Assembly: GCA_031276935.1 (NCBI GenBank)
Contig: JAISMD010000007.1
Coordinates: 1-6,013, forward strand
Direction: 5' to 3'
From: Puniceicoccales bacterium
GTDB lineage: Bacteria > Verrucomicrobiota > Verrucomicrobiia > Opitutales > LL51
Length of the DNA: 6,013 bases
Position 1 is the stretch's first letter. Every line of letters starts with the position of its first letter. Shown here one piece after another: positions 1-6,013 of this stretch. The translations under genes were made by a program, and so were the position numbers. The notes under the pieces were generated by a model. That model was not told the DNA's origin. It ran no database searches and saw only the letters and a list, made by a program, of their open reading frames with translations.

Positions 1-2267
1 GAGTATCGGGCCTTCTGTTCCATTTACTGCGGCTACCGCTTCTGCTGGGGTACATTTTAAGTGGTTTGGTGATTGGTCCCCATCTTTATTTCTCCAGCTA
101 CATACAAAATTACGAGATACTACATCAATTTGGGGATTTAGGGGTAGTCTTCCTGATGTTTTACATTGGCCTTGAATTCGACCTCGATAAGTTACGGCGT
201 ACCATGGGGCCTTCCCTTTTGGCGGTGATTTTCCAAACCGTATGGATGATTTTCGTGGGAATTATTTCTGCGAAATTTCTCCACTGGTCGGGATTAAATG
301 GTTTATTTTTGGGGGCACTGATGGCGATTAGTTCCACCATGATGACCATTCCCGTCCTCAAGGAACAAAATGCACTCAATACACACTATGCCCAACTTTC
401 CATCGGTATTCTCGTATTGGAGGATTTTGTAGCCATTCTTCTACTCGTTGTGCTTTCCGGTATTTCCATAACGGGATTTTTTGAATGGAAGGAGGTGGAA
501 CAGGTAACGTTTTTGGTCGGTGTATTTGTGGTGATGGTTTTCGTACTGGGTCGTTTCTTCGCTGCGAAGGTGGCGAATTTGCTAGGGAAAATGTCCTCTC
601 CGGAATTGCTGGTCATTGTGGCCGTAGGTTTTGCCCTAATTTTGGGAGAGTTGGCCAACAAACTCCATTTCTCCATAGAATTGGGGGCATTTTTAGCGGG
701 TTCCGTACTTTCTCAATCGGTCATTGCCCACAAAATCGAAGAGGTAACGGAGTCTTTACGGAATATATTTTGTGCCATTTTTTTCGTCACCATCGGCATG
801 CTCATTGATCCCGCGAGGATTGCGGAACATTGGGTAGCGATTATCGTGATCAGTATGGTTGCCATTGGGGCACAGGTTTTTGTCTGTTGGTTTGGTTTAT
901 TCCTTGCCGGAGAGAATTCTAAGGTCGCTTTCTACGCCTCCATCTATAAGGCTCAGATCGGTGAATTCAGCTTTGTCATCGCTGCCCTAGGGAATTCCTT
1001 GGGCGTGACCAACCCTTCGCTTATGACCCTCGCCGTAGGGATTTCCATTTGTACGATCATCATGAGTTCCCTGTTGCGCAAATACATCGAACCTACCTAC
1101 GGTTTTTTTGTGAAAATAACTCCCAAAGCCATCGTCAATATGGGCAATTTTTACCTCAATTTTCTACAGTTAGCCAAGATTGAAATGGGGAAAATAACCC
1201 TGTTAAAGGAGGCCAAAAATTTTCTACTCTATCTGCTTTGGTACTTTTTGTTACTTGTGGGTCTAATGGGGTTATCTTCCTACGCATCCAGCTTAGTCCG
1301 CAACCAGACCATTTCGATGCTCCTCGGCCATGAAACCCTTGCCCTAATGGCCATATGGGGTATTGCGGCATTTATTATCATGCCGATTTTTGTGGGTGTT
1401 GTTAAGAACGTGGATGCAATCAATGGCTTAATTTTGGACAAGATATTCGCTTCCATCCAATATGTCGGAAATCACGACAATCGCAGCATAGGACTCATAC
1501 GCTACGTTGTTTTGTATATCGTACTACTTTTCTTCTGCATTATTTTCGTCGCCGTTTCCTCCAATTACATTCCCACCGGTTATCCGCTGACCGTATTTGT
1601 TATTTTATCCGGTTTACAGGGTATATTTTTCTGGCGTGAACTATTGAAATCCAACAGTCGTTTCGAGCGCATGTTCCGGGAAACTTTTATTGCCGAGGTG
1701 CAGGAAAAGGATGACGAATATCGCAACGCGATTTTACAGCAAGCGAAGGAAAAATATCCCTGGTCGGCCCAGATCAAGAACTATCGTCTACCCAAACACA
1801 GTGTGGGCATCGGGCGAAAAATTTCCGAACTGAGGATTCGGGAGAAGACGGGGACGACCATCGTAGCCGTTTCCAGGGGGGGATATACCTGTTATTCTCC
1901 ATCTCCGGATGCGACCCTATTCCCCGATGACCAACTGCTCCTCATGGGAGAGGAAGACCAAATTGAGGCGGCCACTAAGTTTTTAGAAGAGGAAGCCGCG
2001 GAGGCCATTCGTTTTGCTAACCGGGTAGAGTTTGCCATCGAACAGTATTGTTTGACACCGGTTAGTCCATTTCTGGGAAAAACCATTGCCGCTACGGAAA
2101 TTCGCAGCCGTTTCGGGGTCAACATTGCCGGTATCCAACGCCAGGGAGAGAAAATTACCGTCCCCAATCCCATGACCGTACTGGAAAAGGACGATATTTT
2201 GATCCTGACCGGACCGAAACGTGCCATCGAAAAATTGCGACAATGGGAATTGACGCCAGCGGTATAA
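1..2267 (+). CDS. CPA2-family (KefB/YbaL-like) cation:proton antiporter with tandem RCK_C domains, 5' partial
   Basis: Inner-membrane antiporter exchanging a monovalent cation, probably K+ or Na+, for protons. The reading frame is open from base 3, and residues before the TTG at 66 already match the family (RLPLLLGYILSGLVIGP), so the true start and first helix lie upstream; 754 residues are visible. Family motifs are the AISSTMMTIPVLKE stretch (bases 327-368), the ED pair in VLEDFVAI (bases 414-437), LGAFLAGSVLSQS (about 681-719), FFVTIGMLID (780-809) and KAQIGEFSFV (948-977). After the exchanger core come four more hydrophobic segments (about 1218-1280, 1332-1400, 1491-1559, 1578-1634), a charged linker, then two RCK_C (TrkA_C) modules (about 1788-1985 and 2031-2255), each ending in a DDQLLLMG- or DDILILTG-type strand. 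No GxGxxG nucleotide-binding RCK_N domain is visible. It lies 33 bases before atpG on the same strand. Family membership is secure; the transported ion is not determined. Confidence 0.9.
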   Translation, partial: VSGLLFHLLRLPLLLGYILSGLVIGPHLYFSSYIQNYEILHQFGDLGVVFLMFYIGLEFDLDKLRRTMGPSLLAVIFQTVWMIFVGIISAKFLHWSGLNGLFLGALMAISSTMMTIPVLKEQNALNTHYAQLSIGILVLEDFVAILLLVVLSGISITGFFEWKEVEQVTFLVGVFVVMVFVLGRFFAAKVANLLGKMSSPELLVIVAVGFALILGELANKLHFSIELGAFLAGSVLSQSVIAHKIEEVTESLRNIFCAIFFVTIGMLIDPARIAEHWVAIIVISMVAIGAQVFVCWFGLFLAGENSKVAFYASIYKAQIGEFSFVIAALGNSLGVTNPSLMTLAVGISICTIIMSSLLRKYIEPTYGFFVKITPKAIVNMGNFYLNFLQLAKIEMGKITLLKEAKNFLLYLLWYFLLLVGLMGLSSYASSLVRNQTISMLLGHETLALMAIWGIAAFIIMPIFVGVVKNVDAINGLILDKIFASIQYVGNHDNRSIGLIRYVVLYIVLLFFCIIFVAVSSNYIPTGYPLTVFVILSGLQGIFFWRELLKSNSRFERMFRETFIAEVQEKDDEYRNAILQQAKEKYPWSAQIKNYRLPKHSVGIGRKISELRIREKTGTTIVAVSRGGYTCYSPSPDATLFPDDQLLLMGEEDQIEAATKFLEEEAAEAIRFANRVEFAIEQYCLTPVSPFLGKTIAATEIRSRFGVNIAGIQRQGEKITVPNPMTVLEKDDILILTGPKRAIEKLRQWELTPAV

Positions 2268-2300
2268 TTTTTTAGGTTATGGAACAGGGAAATTCAATCC

Positions 2301-3182
2301 ATGAAGGGGATTAGGGAGATTAAGAATCGAATTCGGGCCGTGGATAGTGTGTCCAAGATCACGCTCGCCATGCAACTCGTCGCCGCTTCCAAAATGAAGC
2401 GTGCCCAGGATTTTGCCATAGAAAGTCGTCCCTATTTGCTGCGTCTATCGGAGATTATTTGTTGTCTTTCGGAGAAGAAGCTGAAGAAGAATATGCATCC
2501 TTTTTTTATTTCCCGGGAAAAGCAAAGGCGTTGTCTCATTGTGGTGGGGACGGATAAGGGTCTATGCGGTGTACTCAATCATACGCTTTTCAAATTGATC
2601 CCGGAGGAAGAGGAAACATCCTTTATTTCCGTCGGACGTAAGGCCATGCAATTTCTCAGTCGGCGGAAGCGTTCCCTGCTTGCGAGTTTTTCGATCCATG
2701 ATCGGGTACAGTATCACGAGGTATTGGGAATCTGTGATCTCGTTGCCAAGCTGTATTTGGAAGATCAGGTGGACGTTGTGGAGGTTTTGTACCAAAAATT
2801 TGGCAACACATTAACCTATCTACCCTCCTTGCAAAGAATACTGCCCATGGATGGATTTTACGATGTTTTTGATCAAATGTTGAAATCGGCCAACTTGGAG
2901 AGGGAACATTTTCAACGCGATCCCAGGGGTTTGCTTTGGGAACCGCATGTGCGGCAAATCATCGACCATATTGCCAAGATTTTTTTGAAATACAATTTGC
3001 ATCAGGTACTTTTGGAGGCGAAGGCTTCGGAGCACAGTGCCCGTATGGTGGCGATGAAAAATGCCACCGACAATGCGAAATCCCTTTCTCAATCGCTGAA
3101 GTTGGAGTACAACAAAGCACGGCAATACGCCATAACCAATGAAATTATAGAGCTCGCCATAGCGGCGACGGAAAATCATTAA
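2301..3182 (+). CDS. atpG: F1F0 ATP synthase gamma subunit
   Basis: Central rotor shaft of the F1 sector, coupling c-ring rotation to conformational changes in the catalytic beta subunits on the cytoplasmic side of the membrane. The 293-residue protein has normal family length. The N-terminal helix carries IREIKNRIRAVDSVSKI and AMQLVAASKMKRAQ (residues 4-36). The central Rossmann-like part has GTDKGLCGVLN (83-93, usual form GSDRGLCGGFN). The C-terminal helix has ASEHSARMVAMKNATDNA (242-259) and NKARQYAITNEI (271-282), the most conserved block of the family. The usual Lys in the ITKAM motif is Leu here (ITLAM). The ATG at 2301 is chosen because the protein aligns from its first residue and an AGGGA ribosome-binding sequence sits at 2286-2290, 10 bases upstream. 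The preceding gene is an antiporter, not atpA as in most operons. The beta gene follows after 6 bases, so co-transcription is almost certain. Confidence 0.96.
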   Translation: MKGIREIKNRIRAVDSVSKITLAMQLVAASKMKRAQDFAIESRPYLLRLSEIICCLSEKKLKKNMHPFFISREKQRRCLIVVGTDKGLCGVLNHTLFKLIPEEEETSFISVGRKAMQFLSRRKRSLLASFSIHDRVQYHEVLGICDLVAKLYLEDQVDVVEVLYQKFGNTLTYLPSLQRILPMDGFYDVFDQMLKSANLEREHFQRDPRGLLWEPHVRQIIDHIAKIFLKYNLHQVLLEAKASEHSARMVAMKNATDNAKSLSQSLKLEYNKARQYAITNEIIELAIAATENH

Positions 3183-4595
<1,413 letters not shown>

Positions 4596-4597
4596 CA

Positions 4598-5008
4598 ATG
4601 CCTATTCGTGTCGAAATTGTTACGCCCAATCGGGTCATTTGTTCCGAAGAAGCCGTATCCTTGGTGGTCGATACGGCAATGGGCGAGATCGAAATTCTAC
4701 CGATGCATCGCCCTCTGATTGCCCTATTGGAAGTGGGAAGTGCTCGCCTAAGGATGGCCAACGGAGCTCAGAAGACGGTGGCGATTTCCAGTGGTATTTT
4801 AAAATTGGAACACGATCGTGCGATTTTAGTGGTTGAGGAGGCGGTTAGTATGGGGAAATTGCCCCTAGCGTCCTCGGTGGAGGAGGCCCGGAGACTTGCC
4901 CAAAATGCTCTGAAAACAACGGTTGTTCAGGGGAACTTGGAACAGGGCGAATTGGAATGTTTGGAAGCGAAAATACGTTCCGAATTAGCAAAGAAATTAA
5001 CAAAATAG
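4598..5008 (+). CDS. atpC: F1F0 ATP synthase epsilon subunit
   Basis: Foot of the F1 rotor, binding gamma and the c-ring and, in many bacteria, inhibiting ATP hydrolysis through its C-terminal helices. The 136-residue protein fits the family. The N-terminal beta-sandwich starts with MPIRVEIVTPNRVICSEE (1-18) and has GEIEILPMHRPLIALL (29-44), matching the family GELGVLPGHAPLLTAL pattern with Met replacing the usual Gly before His. AISSGILKLEHDRAILVVEEA (62-82) closes the sandwich. Residues from about 93 to 136 are charged and helix-prone, forming the expected two-helix tail. The tail is divergent, and I do not see a clear ATP-binding (I/L)DxxRA motif, so ATP-sensing cannot be claimed. The start follows the atpD stop by 2 bases. 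It is the last gene of the cluster and is followed by an 87-base gap. Confidence 0.93.
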   Translation: MPIRVEIVTPNRVICSEEAVSLVVDTAMGEIEILPMHRPLIALLEVGSARLRMANGAQKTVAISSGILKLEHDRAILVVEEAVSMGKLPLASSVEEARRLAQNALKTTVVQGNLEQGELECLEAKIRSELAKKLTK

Positions 5009-5028
5009 TATATTTTTTGTTAAATTTT
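4994..5028 (+). terminator. AT-rich hairpin spanning the atpC stop, possible weak terminator
   Basis: TTAACAAAA (4997-5005) pairs perfectly with TTTTGTTAA (5015-5023), giving a 9-bp stem with a 9-base loop containing the TAG stop. A further AAA/TTT pairing is possible around one bulged A. Only a short T run (5025-5028) follows, and the stem has a single G-C pair. It could mark the end of the atpGDC transcript or protect its 3' end, but it is weaker than a typical intrinsic terminator. Confidence 0.3.
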
Positions 5029-5038
5029 GTCCGTGATC

Positions 5039-5090
5039 TCGGAATGACATTCTCCGATTGACTCCGCTTCCCGAAATTGTAACTTAAAAT
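5039..5090 (+). promoter_or_regulatory. Candidate promoter and operator dyad before the superoxide dismutase gene
   Basis: A perfect 5-1-5 inverted repeat, GAATG-A-CATTC (5042-5052), is flanked by TCG (5039-5041) and CGA (5055-5057). Its one-base loop suits a protein-binding DNA site better than an RNA hairpin. TTGACT (5058-5063) resembles a -35 box. Possible -10 boxes are TAACTT (5080-5085, 16-base spacer, poor match) and TAAAAT (5085-5090, good match but 21-base spacer). Use of TAAAAT would place the transcript start at or near the ATG at 5096. The elements are suggestive; no known regulator consensus was matched. Confidence 0.35.
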
Positions 5091-5095
5091 TCAAT

Positions 5096-5755
5096 ATGCA
5101 GTACAGTTTACCTCGATTGAAATATGCCTATGGTGCTTTGGAGCCGGTGTTTAGTGCGGAAATGGTGGAATTACATTACGGAAAACACCACAACGCCTAC
5201 GTGGATAAATTAAATGGACTGATTCAATCCTTGGATTACTCCGTTCCGAGAAATATTAATGATTTGATTTCGGGATTAAAGTATTCCAGTTTACCTGAAG
5301 AGTACCGGGATTTAGTTCGTTTCCATGCCGGTGGGCACGCCAATCATTCCTTCCTTTGGAGCGTTTTAAAGCCCTACGATCACGGAGCGGAAAATAATTT
5401 GCCGGAGGAATTGGAAGAGATTATCAATCGGAGATTTAAGACCTTCCGGGCTTTTAGGGAAGAATTTGAAAAAGCGGCCATGAATCATCTAGGCAGTGGT
5501 TGGGCCTGGCTATGCGTATCGGAAAAAAAACCGCAGGAACTCTTCATTTCGACGACATTGAATCATGATAATCCTCAGATGTTGGGTTATGTACCTTCCG
5601 CGGAATTCGGATTCCCCATCTATACGCTCGATCTCTGGGAACATGCCTACTATTTGAGGTACAAAAATCGCAAGATGGATTACATCAATGCTTCCTGGCG
5701 TGCGGTGAATTGGGATGCCGTTTTGGAGTACTATAAAGCGGTGGTCACCAATTAA
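5096..5755 (+). CDS. Superoxide dismutase, Mn/Fe family
   Basis: Dismutates superoxide to oxygen and hydrogen peroxide; no signal peptide is visible, so it should act in the cytoplasm. The 219 residues cover both family domains. The metal ligands are H27 (LHYGKHH), H84 (GGHANHSFLW), D179 and H183 (DLWEHAYY). The gateway residues H31 and Y35 are present, as is W181. G80 in AGGHANH corresponds to the Gly typical of Mn enzymes. The position that hydrogen-bonds the metal solvent, Gln in TANQDSP of E. coli SodA, reads LNHDNP here, so it is His157. The HYGKHH stretch is closer to Fe enzymes. Metal preference therefore cannot be called from sequence, and sodA versus sodB is left open. The ATG at 5096 is the only start codon in the upstream frame near the family N-terminus, and no Shine-Dalgarno site precedes it. 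It lies 87 bases after atpC and 39 before the next gene. Confidence 0.95.
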   Translation: MQYSLPRLKYAYGALEPVFSAEMVELHYGKHHNAYVDKLNGLIQSLDYSVPRNINDLISGLKYSSLPEEYRDLVRFHAGGHANHSFLWSVLKPYDHGAENNLPEELEEIINRRFKTFRAFREEFEKAAMNHLGSGWAWLCVSEKKPQELFISTTLNHDNPQMLGYVPSAEFGFPIYTLDLWEHAYYLRYKNRKMDYINASWRAVNWDAVLEYYKAVVTN

Positions 5756-5794
5756 TGATGGACTGGAACAATGGGATTTCCTAAGTTTTAATCT

Positions 5795-6013
5795 GTGATT
5801 ACGAGTTGTCATTTTTTGGGGAGCAGTAGCCAGGGGAATTGTTTATTGGTGAAGTCGACGGAGGGCAACTTCCTAATCGATGCGGGTTTTACGGGGAAAC
5901 AAATTCTGGAACGCCTACCCCGTTTTTCCATCACCATCGATGCCATTGATGCCATTTTTATTACCCACGAACACAGCGATCATGCCCAGGGATTACGGGG
6001 ATTATTCAAGTAC
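5795..6013 (+). CDS. MBL-fold metallo-hydrolase, YycJ/WalJ-like, 3' partial
   Basis: N-terminal 73 residues of a metallo-beta-lactamase-fold hydrolase; the rest lies beyond the window. The metal-binding HEHSDH motif is at residues 58-63 (H58, H60, D62, H63), preceded by the hydrophobic strand IDAIFIT. The N-terminal strand reads [15 protein letters not shown] (7-21), matching the SGSxGNxxLVE opening of the YycJ/WalJ group, followed by [13 protein letters not shown] (25-37), matching its LLVDAGLSGK segment. In Bacillus, this family is linked to DNA maintenance and cell-wall stress signalling; applying either role here is inference. The GTG at 5795 is chosen because an in-frame TAA lies at 5789-5791 and the family match begins within a few residues of it. 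There is no convincing Shine-Dalgarno site, only a weak TAAG at 5782-5785. No terminator separates it from the dismutase gene, so read-through is possible. Confidence 0.85.
   Translation, partial: MITSCHFLGSSSQGNCLLVKSTEGNFLIDAGFTGKQILERLPRFSITIDAIDAIFITHEHSDHAQGLRGLFKY

Noticed and set aside
66..68. TTG at 66 as the true start of the antiporter
   Set aside because: The frame stays open to base 3 and the upstream residues match the family's RLPLLLGYILSG segment, so the gene begins before the window.
2249..2275. Intrinsic terminator after the antiporter, suggested by the TTTTTT run at 2268-2273
   Set aside because: No stable stem directly precedes the T run, and the atp genes follow closely on the same strand.
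5510..5812. 100-codon minus-strand open frame across the dismutase gene and following gap
   Set aside because: It is antisense to a clearly conserved gene, resembles no family and has no evident start signals; other minus-strand open frames in the window are likewise shadows.
5940..5957. Tandem GATGCCATT duplication
   Set aside because: It encodes the DAIDAI stretch leading into the metal motif of the hydrolase; two short copies within coding sequence are not a meaningful repeat.

Overview
All six genes in this window are bacterial and lie on the + strand, and none shows a frameshift. Base composition looks intermediate. The host is a bacterium with a standard F-type ATP synthase. Several divergent positions in the subunits, plus the unusual gene order, loosely suggest a deep lineage such as the PVC/Verrucomicrobiota group. 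That placement is a weak impression, not something the sequence proves.

Layout. Bases 1-2267 hold the 3' part of a CPA2-type (KefB/YbaL-like) cation:proton antiporter with two C-terminal RCK_C modules; its N-terminus lies before the window. After 33 bases come three tightly packed F1-ATPase genes: gamma (atpG, 2301-3182), beta (atpD, 3189-4595) and epsilon (atpC, 4598-5008), with gaps of 6 and 2 bases. An 87-base gap follows, carrying an AT-rich hairpin, a dyad and promoter-like boxes. It leads to a Mn/Fe-type superoxide dismutase (5096-5755). After 39 more bases, a GTG-started MBL-fold hydrolase of the YycJ/WalJ type begins at 5795 and runs off the window end.

How the genes relate. Gamma, beta and epsilon form the rotor shaft, catalytic sites and regulatory foot of F1. 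The alpha gene, usually directly before gamma, is absent from that position, which is taken by the antiporter. The ATP synthase locus is therefore either split or interrupted by an ion-transport gene. The antiporter and ATP synthase both act on the transmembrane proton gradient, so a functional link is plausible but unproven. Superoxide dismutase detoxifies a by-product of respiration and may have its own promoter. The hydrolase shows no separate terminator or promoter and may be read through from the dismutase gene.

Nothing here amounts to a clearly new system. The points most worth checking are the atpA-less atpGDC cluster behind an antiporter, the dismutase with His in place of the usual active-site Gln, and the antiporter with four extra membrane segments and tandem RCK_C but no nucleotide-binding RCK_N. 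No tRNA, rRNA, CRISPR array, insertion sequence or long repeat was seen, and no gene-free stretch exceeds 90 bases.
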